Shown here piece after piece: positions 39,289 to 47,529 of a stretch of 64,000 bases of DNA (position 1 is its first letter; each line of letters opens with the position of its first letter). The position numbers and the translations under genes are program-made. This DNA is from Nocardioides marmorisolisilvae (GTDB lineage: Bacteria > Actinomycetota > Actinomycetes > Propionibacteriales > Nocardioidaceae), in assembly GCF_003725775.1 (NCBI RefSeq), contig NZ_RJSG01000002.1:1459301-1523300 (forward strand), written 5' to 3'. Under the pieces are notes generated by a model. That model saw only the letters and a program-made list of their open reading frames with translations. It was not told the origin of the DNA and searched no databases.

Positions 39289-40112
39289 GTGATGCTCGCC
39301 GGGAAGACCATCACGTAGGCCTGCGTGATCGCGACGTTCACCGCGGCCAGGATGATGACGGACAGGACGACGGCCTCGTTGACCGCATCAGCCACGCCCT
39401 TCGGGCCGCCCTTGGCGTGCAGTCCCTTGTGCGAGGCGACGATGGTCGCGATGAAGCCGAACAGCAGTGCCTTGAACTCCGCGAGGAAGAAGTCCATCGG
39501 GTTGCTGAAGGAGATGAAGGAGTCGAGGTAGGCGCCGGAGCTGATCGAGCCGCCACCGACGTTCATCACGTAGGCGGTGGTCATCGCGGTCATCGAGACG
39601 ATGACGGTGAGCAGCTCGGCGACGACGAGGGCCGCCAGCACGCGGGGTGCGACGAGACGTTGGACCGGCGAGATGCCCATGACCTTGAGGGCGTCGATCT
39701 CCTCGCGCACGGTGCGTGCGCCGAGGTCCGAGCAGATCGCGGAGCCGACGGCGCCGGCGATCATCAGCGAGGTCACCAAGGGTGCGCCCTGACGGAGCAC
39801 GCCGATGCCGTTGACCGCGCCGGAGAACGAGGTGGCGCCGATCTGATTGGCGACCGCGCCGATCTGGACCGAGGTGATGACGCCGAACGGGATCGCGACG
39901 AGGATCGTCGGGAGCAGCGAGACCCGGGTCATGAACCAGGCCTGCAGCATGAACTCTTCCCACGAGAACTTGCGGCGGGCGATGTCCGAGGCCATGGCCT
40001 GGATCGACTCGACCCCGAGGACGACCAGCTCACCGCTGGTGATCACACCCTTGCGCGCACGGTCCAGGAGGTGGTCGAGTTGGGTGCGGCCGGGGATGGC
40101 GATACTGCTCAT
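39285..40112 (-). CDS. YrbEA-type ABC permease (second mce operon)
   Basis: A 275-residue MlaE/YrbE permease with DLGARTVREEIDALKVMGISP and multiple helices. The ATG at 40112 has GGGAGG six bases upstream. It is the first gene of an operon of two permeases, six Mce subunits, a Mas protein and probably the CocE-like hydrolase. The SCP2-like gene upstream on the same strand may be part of the unit. Confidence 0.91.
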   Translation of the reverse strand: MSSIAIPGRTQLDHLLDRARKGVITSGELVVLGVESIQAMASDIARRKFSWEEFMLQAWFMTRVSLLPTILVAIPFGVITSVQIGAVANQIGATSFSGAVNGIGVLRQGAPLVTSLMIAGAVGSAICSDLGARTVREEIDALKVMGISPVQRLVAPRVLAALVVAELLTVIVSMTAMTTAYVMNVGGGSISSGAYLDSFISFSNPMDFFLAEFKALLFGFIATIVASHKGLHAKGGPKGVADAVNEAVVLSVIILAAVNVAITQAYVMVFPASIT

Positions 40113-40228
40113 CTCTGCCTCCCACTGCTCGATGGCCGCCTGCATCCTGCAAAACGTCGCCCGGTGCCGGGAGTTACGCAGGTCACAGTTGGATTGCAGC
40201 GGTACTGTGCCAGTGATCTTGTCATCGA
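40113..40228 (-). promoter_or_regulatory. Probable promoter region of the second mce operon
   Basis: A 116-base gap upstream of the permease gene. It has no KstR-type motif. A short inverted repeat, CACAGT (40184-40189) and ACTGTG (40204-40209), could bind a different regulator, but six-base arms are weak evidence. Confidence 0.35.
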
Positions 40229-41107
40229 TCAAGCACCCTGGCTTCCCGGGATCCGCATCACCGAGTTGAAGCCCAGCGCCTTGAGAACCTGGCCCCGGAC
40301 CTGGAGCTGGCCGGAGACCACTCCCCTGACCGGGTTGAGGTGTCCGAGCACCAGGCGCAGGAACTCGTGCCCCTCGAGGACCAGGGTCGCGTCGACCGGT
40401 TCGTCGACTCCGGCGTCCGGCAGGACGGTGCACGCGCCGTCGGTGATGCGGACGACGTACCGGTCGACGTCGCCGTCGGGCCTGCCGCCGATCTCGAAGC
40501 CGACGCCGACCCGTACCCGCTCCGCCTTCTCGGCGATGACGAACTCGGGGACGCGCCGGAAGACCTCGGTCAGCACCAGCTCGCGAAAGCCGCCGGCCAT
40601 CACCGCAGCGAGGTGCTCGGTGCGGGCACCTTCGATCGCGGAGGAGACGGCGACGGGGTCGAGAGCCGCAGCATCGATCAGCGGTCGACCGCTGGCCGTC
40701 GTGACGCGGGTGCCGATCGCGAGCAGCAGGTCCTCGTCGCCGACGACGTCGAGGAGCCCGGAGAGGTAGAGCAGGGCGCCGTCGGCCTGGCCGGTGACCA
40801 GCCGGACGGCCGGAGCCAGCGGCAGCCGGAGACAGACCTGCGGATCGGCGTCGACCAGCGACACCCCGGTCGGGCCGAAGCGGACGGACCACGACTCGCG
40901 ACCACCCGCGGGCAGCTCCACCTCGACACGCACGACGCCAGGTGGTCCAGTCCACGGCCCCTGTTGGTTGGACAACGTTGCCACCAGAGCGGCAACGGCC
41001 TCGGCCCGGAGCTCAGCGGTCCCGAGCAGCGCGGTCAGCGTGTCGTCGTCCGCGGCGGCGAGCACGGCGGGATCCCACCGGCCCACGGCTGCGGCGAGGT
41101 GCTGCAC
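40229..41107 (-). CDS. Protein with two SCP2-like sterol-carrier domains
   Basis: A 292-residue protein in which two segments have the SCP2 pattern (beta strands, then DATL..EG..L..L..G). The first is about residues 55-145 (ending in LLYLSGLLDVVGDED) and the second about 195-292 (DATLVLEGHEFLRLVLGHLNPVRGVVSGQLQVRG). SCP2 domains bind sterols or fatty acyl-CoA. The start is placed at GTG 41107, preceded by GAGAGGAGA with proper spacing. A GTG at 41167 gives a longer, basic, unlikely N-terminus. It lies 116 bases upstream of the second mce operon on the same strand, suggesting a cytoplasmic lipid acceptor for that importer. Confidence 0.72.
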   Translation of the reverse strand: MQHLAAAVGRWDPAVLAAADDDTLTALLGTAELRAEAVAALVATLSNQQGPWTGPPGVVRVEVELPAGGRESWSVRFGPTGVSLVDADPQVCLRLPLAPAVRLVTGQADGALLYLSGLLDVVGDEDLLLAIGTRVTTASGRPLIDAAALDPVAVSSAIEGARTEHLAAVMAGGFRELVLTEVFRRVPEFVIAEKAERVRVGVGFEIGGRPDGDVDRYVVRITDGACTVLPDAGVDEPVDATLVLEGHEFLRLVLGHLNPVRGVVSGQLQVRGQVLKALGFNSVMRIPGSQGA

Positions 41108-41332
41108 GCGCTGTCTCCTCTCCCTGCCGGGGCGGGAGGCTCCCCCGGGTGTAACGGAGACTGTCACAGCCGTTTACAGAACGGAAGGCTGAACACAGCA
41201 CAAATTTCGGTTCTTCGTTGCTGATTAGCGATACGCCTGGGTTTCGTGTGTCAGGAGTCGTGACATACTCAAGTCCTCCCTCCCGTTCGGGCGTCTCGGC
41301 GTCCCGATTCCCTATCCCCCTGGAGGTGCTTC

Positions 41333-42631
41333 GTGCGCCGACTCGTATCCGCCCTGAGCGCTGCCGCCCTCGTCGTGACGGCTGGCGCCGCTGCCGCCGT
41401 CGCACCGGCCAGCGCGGCCGACCCGCAGCTGTGGGTCTACCAAGGCTCGTCCGGTGGCACGCAGATCAATGCGCTGGGTACGACGATCAGCTCCGGTCCG
41501 ACCGTCGCGTCGAACCTCGCCGACTCCGCCGTCCCGAACTCGCACACCTCGACCATCGCCTCCGTGCACCTCGCGAGCCTGCTCGACGTCGGTGCCGTGG
41601 AGAGCGGCCAGGTCGCCGAGCGCTGGACCAACCCGGGCTCTGACGGCAACGGCGTGAAGATCACCTCCCGCGTGAAGATCGCCGGCATCAACCTGCTGAA
41701 CGGTGCCATCAAGGTCGACGCGATCGACGGCTCCACCTCCGCCGCCGCGGACAGCACCACCTCGGGCATCAAGCTCGCCGGTACCGCGAACACCACGTTC
41801 GTGAACCTGACCATCGGCGGCAAGTCCTACCCGGTGAACATCCCGGCGAACACCAAGGTCACCATCCCCGGCCTGGTCTCGATCGTCATCAACGAGACCA
41901 AGGAGACCAAGGGCCCGAAGGCGATCCAGGAGCAGGGCTCCGCGCTGCACCTGACGCTGCTCAAGGCCCAGGGCAACGCCCCGGCCGGCGCCGAGATCTG
42001 GCTGGCCCGCACCCAGGCGGGTGTCTCCCCGGCCGGTACCAGTGACGCGCTCCCGGTGGGTGGCTTCGCCTACGGCACCTTCATCGGGGTCAAGGCCGGC
42101 GACAACATCAAGGTCCTCTCGCAGCCGACCGGCATGGTCAGCCTCCCGTCGCAGGGCACCAACGGCACGCCGTACACCAACTCCACCGCTGCGGTGAACG
42201 TCCCGAAGGTCGCCACCCTCGGCGTCCTGCAGACGCTGGTCAACGGCAAGACCATCCCGGGCTACGCGGATGCGAACACCGGGGCCGACATCGCCAACAT
42301 CAACCTCCTCGGAGGCGCGATCAAGGCTGATGCGATCAACGTGGCGACCCACGTCAACCACACCGCTGGTGGCGACGTCGCCGAGGCCCGGACGAACTTC
42401 GTCCACCTCGTGATCGGCGGCAAGCAGATCCCGATCGACGTCAAGCCGAACACCCAGATCTACCTGTTCGGCATCGGCCAGGTCTGGGTCAACCAGCAGA
42501 TCACCACGCCGGGTTACGCGGCCGTGGTCGGCGTCCGGGTGATCCTGTCCGTCGCCAAGTTCGGGTTGCCGGTCGGCGCTGACATCCAGCTGGGTGTCGC
42601 GGCGAGCTACATCTCGCTGCCGGGCGACTGA
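41333..42631 (+). CDS. Secreted choice-of-anchor-P-like protein with internal duplication
   Basis: A 432-residue protein with a signal peptide (about 1-29, ending ASAAD). The mature part has two similar halves: INLLNGAIKVDAI with FVNLTIGGKSYPVNIPANTKV, and INLLGGAIKADAI with FVHLVIGGKQIPIDVKPNTQI. This pattern belongs to the choice-of-anchor P family of actinobacterial surface or secreted proteins, whose function is unknown. GGAGGT lies six bases before the GTG at 41333. A strong hairpin follows the stop codon. It appears to be a single-gene unit divergent from the SCP2-like gene. Confidence 0.75.
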   Translation: MRRLVSALSAAALVVTAGAAAAVAPASAADPQLWVYQGSSGGTQINALGTTISSGPTVASNLADSAVPNSHTSTIASVHLASLLDVGAVESGQVAERWTNPGSDGNGVKITSRVKIAGINLLNGAIKVDAIDGSTSAAADSTTSGIKLAGTANTTFVNLTIGGKSYPVNIPANTKVTIPGLVSIVINETKETKGPKAIQEQGSALHLTLLKAQGNAPAGAEIWLARTQAGVSPAGTSDALPVGGFAYGTFIGVKAGDNIKVLSQPTGMVSLPSQGTNGTPYTNSTAAVNVPKVATLGVLQTLVNGKTIPGYADANTGADIANINLLGGAIKADAINVATHVNHTAGGDVAEARTNFVHLVIGGKQIPIDVKPNTQIYLFGIGQVWVNQQITTPGYAAVVGVRVILSVAKFGLPVGADIQLGVAASYISLPGD

Positions 42632-42641
42632 TCCACCAGCA

Positions 42642-43571
42642 CTAACGGGTAGACCCCGGCAGGTGTGTCCGCGGAGCCATCCGCGGACCCCGCCGGGGTC
42701 TTCCGTTTCCGGAGGCGGCCACCAGGTGCTGCACCCGGTGCCGGTGCGGACGGTACGGCTCGAGCAGCTCGGCGAGCGCGTCGTCGTCGACGTCCTCGCC
42801 GGTGAGCGCCCAGCCCACGTCCTTGGCGACGTGGTAGTCGCCGAAGCTGACGGCATCCGCATCGCCGAGCGCGGTCGCGCGCACCTCGGCGCTGCTCCAC
42901 ACCCCGATGCCGGGCAACGTGCGGACCCTGCGGTCGAACTCCTCGGGTGAACCCGCGCCGGCACGCTCGAGAGCATCAGCCACCCGGCACGCGGCGAGCA
43001 GCGGACGCGACCGGCCGCCGTCGACCGGCAGGCGCAGCCACTCCCACGACGGGATCGCGCGCAACTGCTCGGGCGTCGGCTGCAGCATCAGGCCGAGCGG
43101 TCCGGGCGCGTGCTCACCGTGCTGGCGCACCAGCTTCCGGAACGCCCCGAACGCCTCCTGACCCGTGACCTTCTGCTCGATGATCGTCGGCACCAGCGAC
43201 TCCATCACCAGCCCGGTCCGTCCGAGCCGCCAGTGCTGGAGTCGCCGCCAGGCTGCCGCCAGGACCGGGTGCTGGGGGTCGAAGCCGGAGACGTCGTCGT
43301 CCGCCCCGAGCATGGCCGGCAGCGCGTCCAGCGCCCAGTCCGCGCCCGGCCCCCAGGCCCTGGCCTGGATCTCGCCGTTGAGGTCGAGCGGCTGGACCTG
43401 GAACGTCGCCGCACCCTGGGGCGTGCGCAGCGCCCGCGCGTGGGTACCGTCTGCAAGCACCCGGTACGTCGGATCGCCGGCGCCTCGACGGTGCACCCCG
43501 AGCACCGAGCCGACCGGGCACGGCCACGCCGGTGTCCAGGTGCGGCTGGCTTCCAGGGCGGGGTCGGTCAC
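42642..43571 (-). CDS. DNA-3-methyladenine glycosylase II (AlkA-like, HhH-GPD)
   Basis: A 309-residue base-excision repair glycosylase. The helix-hairpin-helix motif LPGIGVWSSAEVRATALGD and the downstream DYHVAKD segment carry the catalytic aspartate region of HhH-GPD enzymes. EQKVTGQEA is also typical of AlkA. GTG at 43571 follows a TAGGTT -10 element by six bases, so the transcript is probably leaderless. The last 20 or so codons are the terminator hairpin of the neighbouring convergent gene, and the residues there (RPRRGPRMAPRTH) are not conserved-looking. Confidence 0.85.
   Translation of the reverse strand: MTDPALEASRTWTPAWPCPVGSVLGVHRRGAGDPTYRVLADGTHARALRTPQGAATFQVQPLDLNGEIQARAWGPGADWALDALPAMLGADDDVSGFDPQHPVLAAAWRRLQHWRLGRTGLVMESLVPTIIEQKVTGQEAFGAFRKLVRQHGEHAPGPLGLMLQPTPEQLRAIPSWEWLRLPVDGGRSRPLLAACRVADALERAGAGSPEEFDRRVRTLPGIGVWSSAEVRATALGDADAVSFGDYHVAKDVGWALTGEDVDDDALAELLEPYRPHRHRVQHLVAASGNGRPRRGPRMAPRTHLPGSTR
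42651..42706 (+). terminator. Bipartite hairpin terminator
   Basis: Outer arms AGACCCCGGC (42651-42660) and GCCGGGGTCT (42692-42701) are perfect, and an inner stem TCCGCGG/CCGCGGA (42668-42674, 42681-42687) extends the structure. TTCCGTTT follows. It ends transcription of the secreted protein gene. The structure lies inside the 3' end of the convergent glycosylase gene. Confidence 0.8.
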
Positions 43572-43577
43572 CGGGCC

Positions 43578-43583
43578 AACCTA
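43578..43583 (-). promoter_or_regulatory. -10 element of a probable leaderless promoter
   Basis: On the minus strand TAGGTT lies six bases before the GTG at 43571 of the glycosylase gene. There is no ribosome binding site. Confidence 0.45.
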
Positions 43584-43605
43584 GGCCACCGCTCCCCCAG
43601 GATCG

Positions 43606-44307
43606 TCAGCGACTGATGGCGATGACCGGCTTCCGGTTCGGGCTGAGGTCGTGCATCACGACGAGCATGAACCAGCTCGGCGCCGAGACGCAGCCAGCGG
43701 TCGCGCCCCTCCCGTTGACGTGCAGGAAGATCCCGGCACCGCGGTAGTGCACCGGGTTGTAGTAGTTGTAGGCGACCACGACGCTCATCAGGTACTGCGT
43801 CGGGTACGCCGCCAGGCGTTCGGACCCGTTGACCGGGGAGACCAGGTTCCAGCGGAACCCGCCGAGCTCCCGGCTGCGGTAGCGGTTGTAGTACGCCGAG
43901 GTGTTGTCCTCGACCCAGTAGTCGTTGGCGTCGAACTTCTTGTACGGCATCGACCAGCCGGCGTGCGGGGACTGGCTCCCGAACGTGTAGGGCAGGTTGT
44001 AGGTGCCGAGCGGCGTGGTCCCGGAGCCCTGCTTCCGGCTGGTCCCGTCGACCAGACCGCCGTAGCCGGTACGCCCCGACGCGGTGCGGGCGATGCGTTC
44101 CCAGCGACCGTTCACCTGCGTCCACAGCGTCACCATCGCGTAGGTGCCGTGGGTGTGCCGGACGGTGATCACCTGGCTGCTGCCCTGCGGCAGCGCGACC
44201 GACACCCCGTCGAGGGTGATCGTCCTGGTCGACGACGCCGTGGCTCCCGGCGCCGGGGCGAGCACTGCTGCTGCCACGAGCGCCGCTACCGCGGCCTTGA
44301 TGCGCAT
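43606..44307 (-). CDS. Secreted L,D-transpeptidase (YkuD domain)
   Basis: A 233-residue exported protein with a signal peptide (about 1-24, ending ATASS) and a YkuD catalytic domain. The motif HVNGRGATAGCVS gives the catalytic His196 and Cys206. These enzymes make 3-3 cross-links in peptidoglycan or attach proteins to it; some homologues are carboxypeptidases. GGGAGGA lies just before the ATG at 44307. A TTPLGTYNLPYTFG segment is also typical of the family. It is divergent from ligB with a 69-base gap. Confidence 0.88.
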   Translation of the reverse strand: MRIKAAVAALVAAAVLAPAPGATASSTRTITLDGVSVALPQGSSQVITVRHTHGTYAMVTLWTQVNGRWERIARTASGRTGYGGLVDGTSRKQGSGTTPLGTYNLPYTFGSQSPHAGWSMPYKKFDANDYWVEDNTSAYYNRYRSRELGGFRWNLVSPVNGSERLAAYPTQYLMSVVVAYNYYNPVHYRGAGIFLHVNGRGATAGCVSAPSWFMLVVMHDLSPNRKPVIAISR

Positions 44308-44347
44308 GCGTTCCTCCCTACCCCGATCCTCCCCGACGGAACCGTGG

Positions 44348-44370
44348 CTGTCGGCGGGAACCGGCAGGAT
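44348..44370 (+). promoter_or_regulatory. Weak RecA-independent damage-type promoter of ligB
   Basis: CTGTCGGCG (44348-44356) matches seven of nine bases of TTGTCRGTG. An eight-base spacer leads to CAGGAT (44365-44370), five of six positions agreeing with the uvrB-type -10, then six bases to the ATG. The spacing matches the exact uvrB promoter in this window; the match is imperfect. Confidence 0.4.
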
Positions 44371-44376
44371 GGACTC

Positions 44377-45879
44377 ATGCACCTGGCCGACCTCGCTCGC
44401 GTCTCGACCGCCGTCGCGGCAACGCGCTCCCGGCTGGAGAAGCGCGCGTTGATCGCCGACCTGCTGAGCGCTGCGCCTGCTGATGAGATCGACCTGGTCG
44501 CGACCTATCTCTCCGGGACACTCCGGCAGCGGCGGACCGGCGTCGGCTGGCGCGGGTTGGCCGACCTGCCACCGCCCGCCCGGGTCGCCTCGGTCGGCCT
44601 GCTCGAGATCGACGCGGCCCTCGAGCAGATCGCCGCCTTCTCCGGCATGGGCTCCTCCCTGGCCCGCAAGCGAGCGGTGCACGACCTCTTCGCCGCGCTG
44701 ACGGACGCGGAGCAGGACCTGCTGCGCGCGTTGATGACCGGCGGAGTGCGCCAGGGGGCTCTCGACTCGGTGATGCTCGACGCCATCGCCGCGGCTGCCG
44801 ACGTCCCGCTGGCAGTCGTGCGTCGGGCCGCGATGTTCAGCGCTCCCACCGGACCGATCGCGGTAGCAGCGATGACCGGCGGGGTCGACGCGCTCGCCGC
44901 CTTCGACCTGGTGGTCGGCCGGCCCGTCCGACCGATGCTGGCGTCCTCGGCACCCTCCGTGCCTGAAGCCGTCGCCGCACTCGGCGACGCGGTCGTCGTG
45001 GACACCAAGCTCGACGGCATCCGGATCCAGGTGCACAAGCAGGGCGAGGAGGTCCTCGTCTTCACCCGCAGCCTCGACGAGATCTCCGAACGGCTGCCCG
45101 GCGTCGTGACCGTGGTTCGCGCACTGCCGGCCGATGGACTGATCCTGGACGGCGAAGCACTGCTCGTCGCCGAGGACGGCCGCCCGCGTCCGTTCCAGGA
45201 GACGGCCTCGGAGACCGCCTCCCAGGGCGGCACGCTCGCGCGTCCGTACTTCTTCGACCTGCTCGCCGTCGGGGGCGAGGCACTCATCGAACGACCTGGC
45301 CACGAACGCTGGTCCCGGCTCGACGAGATCGTCCCGACCGCGTTCCGCACCGAGCGGATCGCCACGGACGACACCGCGACCGCGACCCGGTTCTTCGACG
45401 AGGCGGTGGCCGGCGGCCAGGAAGGCGTCATCGTCAAGGACCCGACGGCTCCCTACGAAGCCGGGCGGCGTGGCGCTGCCTGGGTGAAGGTGAAGCCGCG
45501 ACACACCCTGGACCTGGTCGTGCTCGGCGTCGAGTGGGGCTCGGGCCGACGGCGCGGGACGCTGTCGAACATCCACCTGGGTGCCCGCGATCCCGAGACC
45601 GGCGACTTCGTGATGCTCGGCAAGACCTTCAAGGGCATGACCGACGAGATGCTGGCCTGGCAGACCGAGCGGTTCACCGAGCTCAAGGTGTCCGACGACG
45701 GCTGGGTCGTGACGGTGCGCCCCGAGCAGGTCGTCGAGATCGCCTTCGACGGTGTGCAGCGATCGACGCGCTACCCGGGCGGCGTCGCCCTCCGGTTCGC
45801 CCGGGTCCTTCGGTACCGCGACGACAAGACGCCGGCAGAAGCAGACACACTCGAGGCCGTGCGCAGATTCCTCGCCTGA
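44377..45879 (+). CDS. ligB: ATP-dependent DNA ligase, LigB type
   Basis: A 500-residue ligase with the nucleotidyltransferase motif TKLDGIRIQ (adenylated Lys211), later motifs DGEAL, GGQEGVIVKD and the lysine pair AWVKVKP, and a C-terminal OB fold. The N-terminal DNA-binding domain begins MHLADLARVSTAVAATRSRL and contains LSGTLRQRRTGVGW, as in mycobacterial/archaeal-type LigB. The length matches LigB (about 507). The ATG at 44377 follows a probable leaderless, possibly damage-inducible promoter. LigB is dispensable in mycobacteria, where LigA does the replicative work. Confidence 0.9.
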   Translation: MHLADLARVSTAVAATRSRLEKRALIADLLSAAPADEIDLVATYLSGTLRQRRTGVGWRGLADLPPPARVASVGLLEIDAALEQIAAFSGMGSSLARKRAVHDLFAALTDAEQDLLRALMTGGVRQGALDSVMLDAIAAAADVPLAVVRRAAMFSAPTGPIAVAAMTGGVDALAAFDLVVGRPVRPMLASSAPSVPEAVAALGDAVVVDTKLDGIRIQVHKQGEEVLVFTRSLDEISERLPGVVTVVRALPADGLILDGEALLVAEDGRPRPFQETASETASQGGTLARPYFFDLLAVGGEALIERPGHERWSRLDEIVPTAFRTERIATDDTATATRFFDEAVAGGQEGVIVKDPTAPYEAGRRGAAWVKVKPRHTLDLVVLGVEWGSGRRRGTLSNIHLGARDPETGDFVMLGKTFKGMTDEMLAWQTERFTELKVSDDGWVVTVRPEQVVEIAFDGVQRSTRYPGGVALRFARVLRYRDDKTPAEADTLEAVRRFLA

Positions 45880-45931
45880 GACAAACCATTTATCTGTGTC
45901 GCCGTTTCCGACATGAACGCACAAGATGTCG

Positions 45932-45937
45932 TAGACT
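45932..45937 (+). promoter_or_regulatory. -10 element of a probable leaderless promoter, overlapped by a short inverted repeat
   Basis: TAGACT is followed by seven bases and the ATG at 45945. An inverted repeat CGACAT (45909-45914) / ATGTCG (45926-45931) sits directly upstream, where an autorepressing TetR protein would bind. Confidence 0.45.
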
Positions 45938-45944
45938 GGGTCAC

Positions 45945-46505
45945 ATGAGCACTCCCGCCTTCTACGACGAGCTCCGGGCCCTGCGCCTCGAGCGTGTGCT
46001 CGACGCCTCCGTCGCGATCATCACGGAGGAGGGGTGGGACCGGCTGAGCATGACCAAGGTGGCCCAGCGCTCGGGTGTCCCCCGCCAGAGCCTCTACAAG
46101 GAGGTCGGCACCAAGTCCGAGCTCGGCGAGGCCGTCGTCCACCGCGAGGTCGACCGCTTCCTCGCCGGCGTACGCGACGGGCTTGCTGCCCACCCGGGTG
46201 ACACGGTCGAGGGTCTCGGCGCGGCCGCCCGGTTCGCCCTGGAGTACGGCGAGACCAACGACGTGCTGAAGGCGATCCTGCGGCCCGGTCACGATCCCGA
46301 GCTCCTGGAGCTGCTCACGGTCCGGCCCGAGGCGGTCCTGGCCCAGGCCACCCAGGCGATCGGCGAAGCCCTCGGCGACGCATCGGAGGCCATGGTCGAC
46401 ACCATGGTCCGGTTGACCATGAGCCACGTGCTGCAACCGACCGTCGGCATCGACGAGGCCGTGGACCGGATCAAGCGCACGATCCACGGCTTCATCGCTG
46501 GTTGA
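45945..46505 (+). CDS. TetR-family transcriptional regulator
   Basis: A 186-residue regulator with an N-terminal helix-turn-helix (about 12-58; LSMTKVAQRSGVPRQSLYKEVGTKSEL) and a C-terminal ligand domain. The start ATG at 45945 follows a leaderless promoter. It is convergent with the Rieske oxygenase gene, with only a 13-base gap that is filled by a short repeat. It may regulate that P450/Rieske operon or itself; no direct evidence links them. Confidence 0.87.
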   Translation: MSTPAFYDELRALRLERVLDASVAIITEEGWDRLSMTKVAQRSGVPRQSLYKEVGTKSELGEAVVHREVDRFLAGVRDGLAAHPGDTVEGLGAAARFALEYGETNDVLKAILRPGHDPELLELLTVRPEAVLAQATQAIGEALGDASEAMVDTMVRLTMSHVLQPTVGIDEAVDRIKRTIHGFIAG

Positions 46506-46518
46506 GCTTGTCGAAACC
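46500..46518. repeat. Short REP-like element at gene end (copy 1)
   Basis: GGTTGAGCTTGTCGAAACC fills the gap between the convergent TetR and Rieske genes and supplies the TetR stop codon. Related sequences occur just after stop codons at 57544 and 62171. Similar GGTTTCGACAAGCTCAACC strings are common in actinobacterial genomes. Confidence 0.5.
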
Positions 46519-47529
46519 CTAGCGACCGCGCTCTTCCTCGATCATCGACTGCATGATCCGGCGCGCCCGCAGGGCGGCGCGGTCAGCCTTGACGTTGACG
46601 TAGCGGCGCGGCGCGGTGTCCTCGTCGAGACAGCGCTGCATGGTCTCGAGCACCGAGATGTCGCGGTCGGCCATCTCAGCGAAGACGTCGGCCAGCTGCG
46701 TGCCCACGTCGGGCGAGACCGCGTCGCCGCGCCAGGAGATCTGGACGAACACGTGCGTGGTGCCTGCCGACTCGGGGGTGAAGCCGTGGGTCCGGACCAG
46801 CTCGAGCTCGGGACCGTCGGAACCGGTGATCGTGTAGGTCTGCTTGTGCAGGCCCGGCGTCACGAACGTGCCGGTCTCCTTGCGGCCGAACGACTCTGCA
46901 CTGGTGAGCCCGGAGACCTGCGCCTCCCACGGCGCGAGCGGAGCCTTCGGCAGCTCACGCGTGTAGGACACCGAGACCTCGGACATCTCGACCTCCTCCA
47001 TCGGAGGGAGCGCCTCGATGCCCGGCGGCACCATCTCCGGGTGCATCTCGAAGACGTTGGTCAGGTCGAGGTAGTGCTCGTGCAGCAGCAGCAGGTTGGC
47101 GGCCACCGTGCGCAGCTCCCCGACGCTGCCCCATCCGTCTCCCTGGAGCCAAGGCGTCGACGGTGGAGGACGAAGCCGTTCGCCACCCGGGGTTCCGGTC
47201 CAGACCCAGATGAAGGGACCGCGCTCGACGACCGGGAAGGAACGCACCTGGGCGCCCGACGGCGGGTTGTCCTGGGACGGCACGCGCACGCAGCGGCCCG
47301 CTGCGTCGTAGGTGCAGCCGTGGTACCCGCAGACGACCAGGTCACCCTCGCGGTGGCCGGCCGACAACGGGTAGGGGCGGTGAGCGCACCGGTCCTCGAG
47401 CGCCGCCACCGAACCGTCGGAGAGGCGGAACAGCACGACGGAGGTGTCGACGATGCGTCGCGGAGTGAACCCGTCGCCGACCTCGTCGGAGGTCGCGGCG
47501 ACGTACCAGCAGTCCTGGGGGTAGCTCAT
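46519..47529 (-). CDS. Rieske non-heme iron oxygenase, large subunit (VanA-like)
   Basis: A 336-residue oxygenase. The Rieske [2Fe-2S] motif is C48-x-H50 and C67-x2-H70 (CAHRPY and CGYHGC). The C-terminal half is the catalytic iron domain; LLLHEHYLDLTNVFEMHPE probably supplies the iron-binding His residues. The family includes vanillate demethylase VanA and phthalate-type oxygenases, which need a separate FMN/[2Fe-2S] reductase. None is encoded alone here, but the upstream gene carries exactly such a module fused to a P450, and the two genes overlap by ATGA. Shared electron supply is therefore likely. The substrate is unknown; O-demethylation or hydroxylation is possible. Confidence 0.87.
   Translation of the reverse strand: MSYPQDCWYVAATSDEVGDGFTPRRIVDTSVVLFRLSDGSVAALEDRCAHRPYPLSAGHREGDLVVCGYHGCTYDAAGRCVRVPSQDNPPSGAQVRSFPVVERGPFIWVWTGTPGGERLRPPPSTPWLQGDGWGSVGELRTVAANLLLLHEHYLDLTNVFEMHPEMVPPGIEALPPMEEVEMSEVSVSYTRELPKAPLAPWEAQVSGLTSAESFGRKETGTFVTPGLHKQTYTITGSDGPELELVRTHGFTPESAGTTHVFVQISWRGDAVSPDVGTQLADVFAEMADRDISVLETMQRCLDEDTAPRRYVNVKADRAALRARRIMQSMIEEERGR

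Noticed and set aside
40113-40228. Possible KstR site before the second mce operon
   Set aside because: No AAC-N2-GTT core is found in this gap or upstream of the SCP2-like gene.
43572-43605. RecA-independent damage motif before the AlkA-like gene
   Set aside because: A -10-like TAGGTT is present, but no TTGTCRGTG at eight bases upstream.
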